In this document: positions 1 through 10,030 of the stretch, piece by piece
How the letters are laid out: the number at the start of each line of letters is the position of its first letter
Numbering within the stretch: position 1 is the first letter of the stretch
Assembly (NCBI GenBank): GCA_004194705.1
Contig: SADC01000370.1
Span: 1-64,000 of the forward strand
Source of the DNA: Ditylenchus dipsaci
Lineage: Eukaryota > Nematoda > Chromadorea > Rhabditida > Anguinidae
Length of the DNA: 64,000 bases
Reading direction: 5' to 3'
The notes under the pieces: generated by a model
What the model was told of the DNA's origin: nothing
Databases searched by the model: none
What the model saw: the letters and a program-made list of their open reading frames with translations, nothing else
Program-made: the position numbers and the translations under genes

Positions 1-369
1 TATCTCGAATTTCGGAACAAGCTTTTGAAATACAAAAATTTTAATTTTTGAAATGAGTTTTAGAATTCATTGATTTTTATGATGCGAAAACACGTAACAA
101 GTTGGTCGAAGAAATTTGAAACTTCGAAAGAAAGTTGAAAAATGGATTCGAAAACGAAAACTTGGAAATTGAAAATTATGAGAATCGAGTCGAACTTTTT
201 AAACCGATATCGACGTTCGAGTAGTAAATGCAAAGTCAAAGATAGTTGAAAATTAAGTAATAGAATTGTCGACTAAAAATGTCGAAATCCGATCAAAATT
301 CGAATAGGTCGACCATATATTTAGTCATACTTTCAAGATTTTAACAAATGAAGTAATGCAGGTTATTGA

Positions 370-906
370 TTAATTCGACTCGAAAAATAACATATATTCG
401 ATCGGAAATAAGATTGTTGAAATTCGAGGAGAAAACTTGAAAATCGATGAAAATTTATACCATGCGAGTGCCGGGTTTACTCGAACTTTTAGTAAAAAAA
501 TCGCCAAATTTCGCGCTCATATCAGAAAATGACAAGCAGTTTTACTTTGAAATTTTGAGTATTCGAATGCAATTTTTCGAAATTTCGACCCCAATTCGAA
601 TAGGTAATAATGCCGATGAGCAATAAGTGGAAATTCATAAAAAATGAATTATTACAGTTAGTTCGACTTCCGGTAAAATGCTCGATTGATCCGAATATAT
701 TGTCGGAAAATTTGAAAATTCAATCGAACTGTTTAAATCGGGTAATAAAAATGAAGGTGAAAAATTATAAGTATTTTAAACGATCTGTCGAAAAACGGTT
801 CGATTTCTACACACGATATCAAGAATATCAAACGAAATGTCGGATTATAACCATAGTTTATTATAGTAAGTATTTATTATTATTAGTTAGTATTTTATAC
901 TTGTAG
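370..906 (+). pseudogene. DUF8207-like protein of Polinton-type elements, broken
   Basis: One frame from about 400 to 530 reads through an IGNKIVEIRG stretch to a Y-x4-GFTRTF motif. A second frame near 560-600 continues with SNAIFRNFDPNSN, and a third from 610 continues with NKWKFIKNELL. This order (short beta-like segment, Tyr plus Gly motif, SNAxxR-DP segment, KW segment) is what I recall for a small conserved protein, annotated as DUF8207, that sits next to double-jelly-roll capsid genes in invertebrate elements. Bases 100-230 add a Glu/Asn/Lys-rich, coiled-coil-like stretch that may be its N-terminus. At least two frameshifts and a stop separate the parts. Function is unknown; the family name is from memory and uncertain, but the repeated matches in register make a real gene remnant likely. 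Confidence 0.55.
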
Positions 907-1329
907 TGTTTTATACTACAAGTATGAATATACTAACATTTGACATTTGTTATTTGTTGTCATATTACGTAAAAAATGACAACATAAGACTTTTTTAAAT
1001 ACACTAATTTCGAAAACCAAATGTCAAGGCATCATCGAAAACAAAATATTAACTATTTTTATAGAGAAGCTATACGAATTGATTAAAAATATCAATGAGC
1101 AATCAATACAAGCTTCTTCAAAAAACTCTGTTCCTTTCTCTTATCTTATCGCTGTCTTTAATCTGAGCTAAACAACTTTTCTAAAATTATTTCGGGTAAA
1201 TGGATCAAACCAGATCATTTTTAACCCGTTTGCTTATAACTTTTCATGAAATTAATCAAATTTTACAAAACTTTAAATATGGAGATTTAAGAAAAGTGTT
1301 GTCTGTCATTTGATTTTCATGATTTTTCA

Positions 1330-2020
1330 TTGAAAAGTGAGATTTTCAAATTAAAAAATGCTTCAACATTTTCGGTACTTTCCGTTTTTCAATTTTCGGG
1401 TGAGGTCGATCGTGACGGATCATGGTCAATTTCCCAATATTTGCACACAAATCAAATTTTTCTTTTTTCAAATCTTAACAATGGTCGCGATAAATATAGT
1501 TTAAATCCGATCGATTCTACTCAAAAATATGAACAAGTTGGCATTTTCTCGAATCGTATTTTTTGGTAGCTTTATGTAACTTTGAGAAATGTAAAAGCTA
1601 TCGATATTATTATGTCAACCGCGAGTATAAAACGACTCGATTTACTTTGCTCTTCTTCCAAAATGTCATCGAAAATAATCAAGTTTTCAGTTTCGAATCG
1701 ATTTCGGTCGGATCGGGTACATCTTTCGGGTCACTAAACATTCGATTTGGATAATTTTTTTTATTTTTTCCGTTTTCTCGACTATGAATTTTTGTTCCAC
1801 AATAACAATTCAAAATCTGTTTTTTCGACAAATTATGACGAAAACGTTCGACTAAAATCTTGTATAACGGTTGATCAAGCGATTTCGAGAAAATTATCAA
1901 ATTTATATATAGAGATAAGGAATCACAAACTTATTAAGCAATAAATTGAATCATAAATTAGTTTTTCCGCAACCGGATTTACCGATATACATCCTCGAAT
2001 CGACTTCGGTAAGATTTCGG
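1330..2020 (-). pseudogene. FtsK/HerA (A32-type) genome-packaging ATPase, frameshifted
   Basis: Read on the minus strand, a Walker A motif GKSGCGKT lies at 1960-1983 after a hydrophobic strand. A segment in the middle (about 1690-1900) reads FSKSLDQPLYKIL. A Walker B motif LIIFDD follows at about 1663-1680, then a YTRG-H-N stretch and ISQSYIKLPKNTIRENAN, the sensor-like segment typical of packaging ATPases of Polintons and related viruses. Near 1500 an IYRDHC stretch matches the usual C-terminal region. The order and spacing are those of a roughly 200-residue A32-like ATPase, which uses ATP to pump the genome into preformed capsids. At least four frameshifts or in-frame stops break it, so no single reading frame exceeds about 75 residues. 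It runs opposite to the integrase, whose gene begins about 400 bases away. Confidence 0.8.
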
Positions 2021-2171
2021 AATTATTAGTTCGACGAAAAGCGTTTTTTATTGTCAAATCTAAAATTTCGGTCATTTATATAGCGAGATTTTTTGGCTAT
2101 TTTAATAATCGAAATGAATACTTACTGTGTAAAATGTCGAACTAAAACGGATACAAAATAATGTCGAAGTT

Positions 2172-2363
2172 ATGTCGAAAAATAATCGAAAAATGTTACA
2201 TGGAAATTGTGTAATTTGTGACACTAAAAAGTGTCAATTTTTGAGTTCGAAAACAGTTGGCGAAAAACTGATGAAAAATTACTCGAAAAACATATTAGAC
2301 CAAAAACCGGGTTTTCCGGTAAACGATTTGGGTCGAAAAACTGGAATTTCGCGAAAAATATAA
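2172..2363 (+). CDS. Small Cys-rich (zinc-knuckle-like) protein of the element
   Basis: This 63-residue frame starts with ATG and holds a GNCVICDTKK motif, a C-x2-C pair followed by TKK, at residues 11-20, then a basic tail with GFPVNDLGRK. Similar short proteins with a CxxCxTKK pair occur beside capsid genes in invertebrate Polinton-like elements, as far as I recall. Only one C-x2-C pair plus one later Cys is visible, so zinc binding is inference. It lies between the ATPase (opposite strand) and the integrase (same strand, about 65 bases downstream) and is one of the few genes of the element with no visible break, though the C-terminus may be cut short. Function is unknown; a virion or DNA-binding role is a guess. 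Confidence 0.5.
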   Translation: MSKNNRKMLHGNCVICDTKKCQFLSSKTVGEKLMKNYSKNILDQKPGFPVNDLGRKTGISRKI

Positions 2364-2424
2364 CGGAATTTTACATAAACAGGATACTTATACAAAACAT
2401 AAACCATTAAAATAATTTTAAAGA

Positions 2425-3180
2425 GTGCGTGTATATGTCGACTTTGTCGACCAACAATGGCAAGCGGATTTAGCCTTTTTGCTAAAATATCTAAAGAAAA
2501 TTCCGGCTATAAATATTTTTTGACGGTAATCGACTGTTTTTCGAAGTATGCATGGGCTTTTCCACTTAAAAATAAAAAACCGGCAGGTATAATCGCAGCT
2601 TTTGAAGAATTTTTTAAAAAAGTGGTCGAAAACCGGAAAAAATCCAAGTCGACGAGGGCAAAGAATTTTATGGGAAAATTTACTGAATTTTGTGAAAAAA
2701 AACAATATAATAAAAGTTCAGTACTTACAATCGTGATATCAGAGCGTGTATTGCCGAACGATTTAATCGAACTATCGAAGAAAAAATCAAAAAAGTTATG
2801 ACGGAAAACGACAATAATATTTGGATTTCGACTTTGCCCGATTTGATGAAAAATTATAATAATTCGTATCATAGCTCGATAAAAATGACTCTGTCGAAGC
2901 GAGCAATGTCGAGAACCAAAAATTAGTATATTCGAATTTATACCCGGAAATAGTCAAAAAGGTCGAAAAAATAAGATATAAAGTTCGGCGATTCAGTTCG
3001 CGGAAAAATTAATAAAAAAACTTTCGACAAAGGCTATGAACAAAATTTTTCGACCGAATATATACAATTAGTAAGGTTTTGACACTGAACCGACCACATA
3101 TCAAATTAAAAAATAGTGAAAATCAGATTGTGAAGGTAAATATTATGAACAAGAGTTAGTATCTTATAATCCAACAATTT
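2425..3180 (+). pseudogene. Retroviral-type DDE integrase (rve) of Polinton-like element, frameshifted
   Basis: The core is clear. A QQWQADLAF segment at about 2448-2474 carries the first catalytic Asp. In the next frame GYKYFLTVIDCFSKYAWAF follows, and LKNKK a few residues later. A further frame at about 2641-2670 gives IQVDEGKEFYG with the second Asp, and near 2750 AERFNRT supplies the catalytic Glu, followed by a W-x-LPDLMKNYNNSYH stretch. The C-terminal DNA-binding part is visible as a KGYEQNFSTE stretch near 3030 and YYEQELVSY at about 3140-3165. These are the hallmarks of the integrases of Polintons, which insert the linear element. Four or more single-base frame changes break the gene. 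The longest unbroken piece is 2457-2801. Confidence 0.88.
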
Positions 3181-3203
3181 CGACTGATTTTCACAAATTT
3201 TCG

Positions 3204-3377
3204 AATGTCAAATTGGCTGGTTTGAGTGTAAAAAAAGAAATGAAAAATTTTGGTCTAGAAATGACAGTTTTACGCTAAAATTACAATCTAAATGTCAAAT
3301 TGGCTGGTTTGAGTTGTAAAAAAAATGAAAAAGTTTTGGTCTATAAATGACAGTTTTCACCCTAAATTTACGATCTA
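3204..3377 (+). repeat. Two-unit 87-bp tandem duplication
   Basis: The stretch starting aatgtcaaattggctggttt at 3204 recurs at 3291 with a few substitutions and indels. The units directly follow the C-terminal part of the integrase and stand between it and the minor-capsid-like gene. Confidence 0.85.
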
Positions 3378-3384
3378 ACAAGAA

Positions 3385-3758
3385 TGTATTCGAGTATTCA
3401 CTACCTATGATTTTTTCGAAAAATATGAAATCGGAGTTGTCAAAATTGATGGACTTTTAAAAACTAATGACAATTCGAAAAAAATTGACAAAAATTCAAA
3501 TTTTGTAACTGAAAACCCGAATATTTCGTAAAATGCGATTTAATTGATGACTCATATGTCAATTCAAAAAATTAGACTCGATTTTCCGTTTAGATCGACC
3601 GAATATGTTGAAATCGAACCAAAAAATATTATTTATCACCGGTCGTAAAAAGTCAAAATAAAATTAGTTTAAAGCTTAGTAATGAAAGCGATCAATTGAT
3701 CGACTTACAATCAATAAATTTATATATCGAAGTGCATTTAAAAGCACTAAAAAAATAA
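3385..3758 (+). pseudogene. Putative minor capsid (jelly-roll) protein, broken
   Basis: Pieces in different frames read EIGVVKIDGLLK near 3430, IRLDFPFRSTEYVEIEPKNI near 3560-3630, and finally NKISLKLSNESDQLIDLQ followed by a beta-rich YIEVHLK ending at a TAA at 3756-3758. A C-terminal pattern of alternating hydrophobic residues with DLQ-x-INLYIEVHLK resembles the end of short beta-sandwich proteins encoded next to double-jelly-roll capsid genes, where they are thought to form penton vertices. The position between integrase and capsid gene fits. The assignment rests on pattern and position only. At least two frameshifts and several stops are present. Confidence 0.4.
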
Positions 3759-3759
3759 A

Positions 3760-4139
3760 GTACCTAATTAGGTACACAAAATTATAATTAGCTACAAATA
3801 AGTATGCTATAAACATTTATTTATTTTTAAATTATTTAAAAAGTTTCATTATCTTTTGATAATTTTTTTATTTTTTTGCCTTTTTCTTGGTCTCGACGCG
3901 ATTATCAGTATTTTTATTTTTTCGATATGGGTATCATTCGACACATCGTTTTGATCATTTTTATTAATTCAATATTTTCAGTGGTTTTTTTATTTTTTAG
4001 GTATAGGTTTGGGTATTCCATCAAAAACGACTAAAGTCATTTAAATGCAAAATATTTTTATTTGAATTTTTTTATTTTCACTCGATTTTTAGCGATGTAA
4101 GCGATGGAAAGTCAGACAGAATGACTTTTTTCTTCTTTT
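3760..4139. other. AT-rich spacer, possible cytoplasmic-tail remnant on minus strand
   Basis: No full gene is seen. The minus strand from about 4010 to 3840 encodes a Lys/Arg-rich stretch interrupted by stops, which could be a leftover of the basic tail of the glycoprotein-like gene that ends at 4140, or an unrelated small protein of the element. Confidence 0.3.
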
Positions 4140-5515
4140 TCACACCGATTTTTGTTTAACAAGAACCGGGGATTCACATTTTTGTTCAATAAAAACTTCT
4201 CCATCTCCATTTGGAGTTTTTTTGTATACGATCGTTGACTCTTTTTTTGCACTGTTAACCGAAAACAGGGGCGATATAACGTAAAAAAGTGCCAGGAATA
4301 TGAAAATGTATATTAAAGTTACCCCTATGGTGACATAAATTCGCCAATACTTTAAGTAAAACGACTCGAAATAGTTCTCTAAATCGTCGATTATTTCATG
4401 CGGAATAGCTGAATTTTGGTCGATTTCTTCGAGTTCGATCTCGATTTTCGACAATTTTTTCATCTCATCGAGCAAAGTTTCTTCAATATTAGTTTTTTTA
4501 TCATCGAAAATATGCTCGCGGATAATCAGTTTTTCATCTAACTTCAAGTCATAAGTTTTTTGAGTTTTAAAATATTTGGGGTTCGAAATATTGTCATTTT
4601 CGACTCTAATTTCATCGATTATGACATTATCACGAAGATACCAAATTTTGTCGGTATGTTTTTGAATTTTTACCGGAATGTACCCCTTATAATCGTTTAA
4701 TTCAGTAAATTGAATTAATTATTATCAATTTCGGTGCAAAATTTAACTTCAATAACGCTTTCGTTGACGAACTTTGCGTCGATCGCTTCATATTTTAAAA
4801 CTTTTTGTATAAATCTTCTCGGATTTTGGCGCAATAAGATTTCGAGAATCTCGTTGTGATCGTTAAACATATGGCAAAAAGACTTCATAAGATGTTTTAG
4901 GTGTTTTCGAAATTGTTTTCTAAAAATTGTAATTCGCCCGCATTTTGAAAAGTCGAAAGTTTTTGATTTTTCGCGTTTTTCACGAGGCGAACGGAGCGCA
5001 TAACCTTGTGAAGTATATTGCAAATCTATACCACAAGAAGTTTTGAATTTATTTTCTAAATTTAGCGCGATTTGAAGGTCATTATTAACCCAAATTGTCG
5101 CTAAAATATCCGCTCGATGTTCCGATCGATATGAATTTACAATTTTGGTCACTATTAGGTTTCCAAATCATGACTTCATATGATTTAACTTGACATTTTC
5201 CGTCTAAATAAGTACAATTTTTCATGTCGGCGAGGATATTTACCGGATGATTTTGACATAATGCGCAAAAATTTTAGTTTCGACTATTATACAATTTTGT
5301 TTTAAATATCTTTTCGATTTGAAAATACTCGAAAATCTGTTCGGATACTTATTCGGCGCTCTATTTGTAGTGTGAAATGAGTGTTGCCCTTTTTTCAAAT
5401 TTCCAAATTCACAGTTTTTAGTTTTAACCATTTCTTCGCACTCTTTTGGCGACAAAATTCGATTATTTAGTTCGTTTTCGACCAAATGTTCGTACTCTGA
5501 AATATCGGTATACAA
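4140..5515 (-). pseudogene. Membrane-anchored glycoprotein-like (candidate envelope) gene, frameshifted
   Basis: Three minus-strand pieces follow each other in order. The upstream piece (5515-5240) is Asn- and Cys-containing. The middle piece runs from about 5220 to 4717 and shows a CTYLDGKC segment, then a VMIWKP segment and a Cys, spaced like the Cys-rich ectodomains of viral and retroelement envelope proteins. The last piece runs from about 4716 to 4140 and holds a strongly hydrophobic segment of about 25 residues (ITVGVTLIYIF-like, near 4300) followed by a charged tail of about 40 residues, which is type-I membrane topology. One frame change lies near 4720 and others between the pieces. 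No family was recognised with certainty. Some Polintons carry acquired fusogens, so an envelope role is plausible but is inference. Confidence 0.45.
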
Positions 5516-5769
5516 AGAGACTTCGGAAACTAATTTTTACATAAAATCCTTCCGAAATATACTCTACGGTATTCGGCTTGAAAATTTCAAAATTTTTCAA
5601 TCGAGTTTTATTATTGTGTATAAAGTTACACTTTGTCAGTTTCGGGAAGTAAAATACTGTTTCGGTGAACTATTCGTACATACTAACGTTTGCGAGTATG
5701 TTTTTAAAATGAAAAACAGAAAAATGAAAATTGTTTGCATTTATATAGTTAAAAATTTTGACTATATAA

Positions 5770-6985
5770 ATGGAAGCAATTGACAAAGTTTTAAAAATCG
5801 ATGAGATACCGGTTTTTGATAACTCGATACAAAGAAAATTTAATTTGTGTTTTTCCGACAAGTGTTCGAATTTAGGTGAAAACGGAAGTATAAAATTTAT
5901 GATCGAAACTTCCGACCAATATTTACTACCATCTAAAAGTTTTTTGTACATGGAAGGTACAATTTCGAAGTCGGATAATAGTAAACTTACCGAAACTGAC
6001 AATGTAACTTTAGTAAATAATGCACCTATGTTTTTGTTTGATCGTGCGATTTATGAGTTAAATGGTAGCGAAGTCGAAAATATCAAAGATCCGGGTCGAG
6101 CAACTTTAATAAAGGGAATTTTAACTTATTCGGCTAATTTAAGTAAACAAAATCGCTTGGATGGATTTAGATGGCGGTGGTTCGACCGAATATAAAATCG
6201 GAAAATATACCCAATTAAGAGATGGAAAACTTTCGTTTTGTATCCCGTTGGGTCATATTTTCGGATTTGCGGAATGTTATAAAAAGTCGATTTATGGGTA
6301 CAACATTCGCTACTTTTGAATCGAAGTTCGAATAACAAAAATACTATATATTCGACCGATATAACTAAATTCGAAGCAAAATTTACAATTTCGAACTTAG
6401 TATGGGTTGTGCCGAAAATCGTTCCGAGTCTTGAAATGCAAAATAAACTAATGAATTTGTTTGAAAATAAACAAGTTTTTAGTTTACCGTATATTTCGCG
6501 CCAACTCGAGGATATTAACGTACCATTTTCTTCAAGCGAATTTACTTGGAAACTTGGTACTAAGTTTGAAAAGATCAAATTTTTTATAGTCGGATTTCAA
6601 AGTCACGAGAAGACAATTTCAATAACGCAGCGCGTTTTGATCATTGTAATCTTGTGAAATTTTATATCGAGCTAAATTCTGAGCGATATCCGTTTCAATC
6701 TATAAGGTGTAATTTCGGAAAATATAATTCGGGTTTACAATACGATTTTGCCAAAGATTTTAAAAATAGCTATTTTTCGACCTCGAAAGATTGTAATTTT
6801 ATCGATGAAGACTTATTTTGTTCTTATTACCCGCTTTTTGTAGTCGATGTTTCGAAACAAAACGAAAAAATAAAAAGTTCGCGGCCGGATATTACGATAA
6901 AGGCGAAATTTTCAAAAAAATATACCGGTCGACACACGATGTTATTGCTTAATTTTAAGCGAAAACATCGTGCAAATCAACGGTG
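5770..6985 (+). pseudogene. Double jelly-roll major capsid protein (DJR-like domain), frameshifted
   Basis: The first 141 residues begin at an ATG at 5770, read an IDKVLKIDEIP start, and carry DQYLLPSKSFLYMEG and then DRAIYELNGSEVENIKDPG, the most recognisable signature of the DJR-like family found in invertebrate genomes. After a frame change near 6160 the text continues with KIGKYTQLRDG, then the 6316-6640 piece with a WKLG-T stretch and VGFQSHEK. After another change near 6640, LNSERYPFQSIRCNFGKYN and PLFVVDVSKQNEKIKSS follow. This is the full order of the family over about 410 residues, so the gene was complete before two or three single-base breaks. The protein forms the icosahedral shell. 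A short upstream AT-rich region from 5690 may hold its promoter. Confidence 0.88.
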
Positions 6986-7030
6986 ACGGACTTAGAGTTA
7001 GCGTGAAAAAAGTAAAATATTAAATATAAA

Positions 7031-7760
7031 ATTTGATAAAAAGTAAGATTTTATCATTTTTTACGGTTATATAAAAAATTTTAGCTTAAAAAGGCGAAAA
7101 ACCTAGTAAAACCATAAAATTTATTATTTTAATAAAAAGGCCGACAGTTTGATACAAACTCGATTTTTATGTCGTGTACTGAATTTCTTGTCGAGACCAA
7201 TATAAAAATATTTTTTCGCCTAATTTCAATATAATATTTATATGCTAATATTATTTTTTTTTTGAATTGAATTGAAATTGAAAAGGGTGGATTATTGTCC
7301 TGACTATTTTTAAAAATTTTGCTTGAAATTTGGTGTAATTTTGAATTTTTTGTTGACAATTTTTCAAATTTGCCACTTTTTATTAAAAAAAAAGGGCTCA
7401 AAAAAACAGTCAAATTTTATATTGGAAATCAGTGTGAATTTCTGTCCTGTGAATTTTCGAAATGGGTGGTGTCAAAAATCGGTAAAATTTAGCGATTTTC
7501 GCCCCTAAATTGGCGAATTTCCCGCTTCTTATGTCGAAAAAGCCCTTAAAAAAGGGTTTTTTAATTTGGGGAAGGGTGGAATGGGTGTCCTAGAAATGGC
7601 CTTTCTATACTACTTGTTTATAAAAGTAAAATAAGAAAATATCACTTTTTTAAAAAACTAACAAACGCTAAAATCTAAGTCAAAAAAGGCTTTAATGAGA
7701 TTAAAACATCTCTGCTGTCAATTACTTGTCTAAATTTAATTTTTTAGAAAACGTTGAAAG
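7031..7760. other. Non-coding AT-rich stretch
   Basis: I see no gene here. A local inverted repeat (gataaaaagtaagattttatc, about 7035-7056) and homopolymer runs are the only structure. The tcg-rich composition of the element fades after about 7030, so the element's right end may lie in this stretch, but I could not find a terminal repeat. Confidence 0.5.
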
Positions 7761-7898
7761 ATGAAATCACAACGTCTTTTGCTACTTTTATGTATATTTC
7801 TGGCTATATTCATCACAAATACAGATGCTTGGTCTTGGAGCTGGTTCTGGTCCACCAAAAGCAGTCGGACATTCAGGAGAGGGAGGAGACTCGGCTAA
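7761..7898 (+). CDS. Small secreted Trp/Arg-rich peptide (45 aa)
   Basis: An ATG at 7761 opens a 45-codon frame. Residues 1-23 form a classical signal peptide (Lys/Arg start, LLLLL core, IFITNTDA end), predicting cleavage after Ala23. The mature part is only 22 residues: WSWSWFW followed by a cationic tail with FRRGRRLG. A run of alternating Trp/Ser and two dibasic sites suggests either an antimicrobial-type amphipathic peptide or a processed signalling peptide; neither is proven. A polyadenylation signal AATAAA follows at 7965-7970, 67 bases after the stop, supporting a real transcript. The codons for the last 15 or so residues, with the 3' flank, are duplicated at 14,927-15,190. I recognise no family. 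Confidence 0.55.
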   Translation: MKSQRLLLLLCIFLAIFITNTDAWSWSWFWSTKSSRTFRRGRRLG

Positions 7899-7964
7899 AT
7901 TCATAGTGAATCCTTAGCAGCCAAAAGTATTTTTGATAATGTATGTAAATCGGAGCTTTACTGA

Positions 7965-7970
7965 AATAAA
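7965..7970 (+). terminator. Polyadenylation signal AATAAA of the 45-aa peptide gene
   Basis: A perfect AATAAA lies 67 bases after the stop codon. The same signal is kept in the duplicated copy near 15,056-15,061. Confidence 0.4.
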
Positions 7971-8000
7971 ATGTTTTTGAAAAATATCAACAAATATATA

Positions 8001-8095
8001 CCGTATTTCCTCTAATAAGCGCCCGGGGCGCTTATTTTTCAAACCTTCAAAAATCGGGAAATTTGGAATTCGATTTCGAGATTTTCGGGTGCTCA
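8001..8095. repeat. Left half of a TA-flanked MITE (CCGTATTTCC terminus)
   Basis: ccgtatttcctctaataagc follows a TA and matches the left end of the complete element at 15,091-15,345. The right end is missing, so this copy is truncated. It is part of the segment duplicated together with the peptide gene's 3' end. Confidence 0.6.
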
Positions 8096-8099
8096 AACA

Positions 8100-9380
8100 G
8101 TTTAACGAATAGTTTAACATAGTGGCCAGTACCAAATAAATGAGGTCAAGTGACCATGTCCCCGTGCCTCAGTTGCTCTTGCCCTGAGCCACTTACGACT
8201 TCCCTGTACCAAATCAACCATGGTACGTAGCTTAGGATTGGGATTCGAGTAAATTCTTTTCGAGGAATTTTTCGAGATAATTGTTGCGAAAATTCTTCTA
8301 AACCAACGGAGCACAAATGACTCAGATAAGTAAGATAAATAAGCCCCTAATCACCATCACTTTCTCTTGTCTATGAAAATAATATTTCTCACAAAAAAAG
8401 CAATATTTTAAAGAAAAGGTTCAGAAATCCCAAAAAAAAAAATCTTGCTCGTTTTTTTATCGAGCGAATAAAATCTAGACTTTTCTCAAGAAAAGACCAA
8501 GAAATTTCTCGAACAATCTCTCCAGAATTTTCTCACTGGCCAATCCTTACGTTAGCCGAAGATTCGAGACCCGTGCCCGGAATTGTTTCCATGTTTTGCT
8601 ATTCTTGCTTCTTCGACGCAAAAAGTCTAGTTTAGCTTTCTTCATCTAACTGCTTGCCGTAAATTCTCTTTCAAAGGCCGGCAGAGGAATATCAAAATAT
8701 TCTTTTTGTATTATGTAAAGCCTGGCTGTCTGCATCCCTGGCCTACAGTCTTTGACTGTGGACCAGGAAGGCAGCTGCCTAGAGCTAAAAGCCAATCAGT
8801 TGGGGCGAAAAAAGGTAGAAAAAAGCTGTCTATGAATTTGTTGTAGATAGAAAAGAAAACTAAAAAATAAAGCTTTTGACTACTTCTATTCGCTATTGAA
8901 TTAATTAAAGTTAATTTGCTAGGCCAAAAGGCCTCTATTAAAGCTGCCAGTGTGGAGATTTAACTCGAGCTGGACTTAGAGCTGGATAACGTTAGATCTG
9001 ATTTAGCTTTAGCTATGCAAGTAGAGTTGACTTTGAATGGAAATTGAAATCGCCAAAATTGGTTGGGAAGTTGATCAAGTTGAGACTAAAGTTGAGCTCA
9101 CTTAACTGTCGTGTTAGCTTTAACAGTTAAGTTCGATTAGGTCAAGTTCAAGTGTAGGTGAGGTCAAGTCAACTAAAATCTTTTTTATTTTAAAAGTTTT
9201 CAGACAAAATCATTTTTTTACGCTCCAAAATAGCAACAAGCACTGAATAAAATGACCCTTTTTCTTCAAAATTTTGAGATCAGAACCCTGCAATGAAGGC
9301 GTTTTCTGCAATTTTAAAGAAGTCTATAAGAAAGATTTTTTTTTCATTTCGGACCCAATTTTTTTGCTCCTCGATCCACC
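8100..9380. other. Intergenic, no gene recognised
   Basis: No convincing reading frame or RNA gene is seen. Around 9,000-9,180 there are loosely repeated words such as gttgagct and ggtcaagtt, as in decayed tandem repeat. Confidence 0.5.
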
Positions 9381-10030
9381 AAGAAGATGTTGAACATAGT
9401 TTTGAATACTGGGGCTACCGCATAAATAACTCTGGTATGCATGATTTTTTAAGCATCCAGAGTCACTTCTTAGTGATTTGTGTCTAAGGTATGTGGGTGT
9501 ACGCATCTCAACTCCAAGCCCCCAAGCCTCCTGCGCCCCCGAAGGGGCAAAAATAAACCCCCCCCCCCTTGTTGACCCTCGGTCCCCTGTTGATTTTTTT
9601 TAAATTCTATTTTTGTTCGGTGTCCCAAGCTGATTTTTTCCAAAAATTAATTTTTTTACTAATCATCCTAAAAATTATGAAATTTGCGACGCTACTGGCT
9701 TATACCCCCCCCCCCAAAAGCTACTTTCTTATACCCCCTCCCCAAAATCGGACCTACTGTCATATACCCCCCCCCCCAAAAACCGACTTTTTTGGGAGTG
9801 TCTAAAAACCATTTTTATGCAATAATTTTGCCATAAAGGGACCAGAAAAGCAATTTAAAAGGATTATGGGCTGTATTGGGAGGGGAAGGGAATAATACAG
9901 GGGCCACTTTTTTTTAGCTGCTTTACCATGTTTTTCAACTCGGGCCGTGGCAAAAATAGACTCTATATGAATTTTATGATCAAGTGTACTTCTCGGAATC
10001 ATGTCTAATCACACAGGGGCCACTAACAAG
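9380..10030. repeat. Dispersed repeat copies with C-run microsatellite
   Basis: Bases 9,395-9,530 are one copy of a family found again at about 10.03, 10.25, 48.4, 51.9 and 52.3 kb, with shared words catccagagtcact and taaggtatgtgggtgt. Bases 9,690-9,790 hold three imperfect units of a poly-C tract plus aaaagctactttcttatac. From 9,800 to 9,930 comes a second family (attttgccataaaggg, ggctgtattgggaggggaag) shared with 13.1-13.3, 14.6, 50.1 and 53.1 kb. Confidence 0.7.

Larger units (their letters stand above)
1..7030. mobile_element. Decayed Polinton/adintovirus-like integrated element (left end outside window)
   Basis: This block holds fragments of seven genes that together match the gene set of Polinton/Maverick and adintovirus-like elements: packaging ATPase, retroviral-type integrase, double-jelly-roll capsid, minor-capsid-like protein, a DUF8207-like gene, a small Cys protein and a membrane glycoprotein-like gene. 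The ATPase and glycoprotein lie on the minus strand and the rest on the plus strand. Composition is uniform and unlike the rest of the window: very AT-rich, with serine often written TCG, giving constant tcgaa words. Nearly every gene carries stops or frameshifts, so the copy is dead or badly sequenced. I found no protein-primed DNA polymerase B and no terminal inverted repeat; both could lie left of base 1. The right edge is set only by the end of the capsid gene and the change in composition. Confidence 0.85.

Noticed and set aside
2507..2872. 121-residue minus-strand frame
   Set aside because: It is antisense to the integrase core, which has clear catalytic motifs on the plus strand.
1..7030. 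DNA polymerase B, protease or terminal inverted repeats of a complete Polinton
   Set aside because: I looked in both strands and saw no polymerase motifs and no matching ends; they may lie outside the window.
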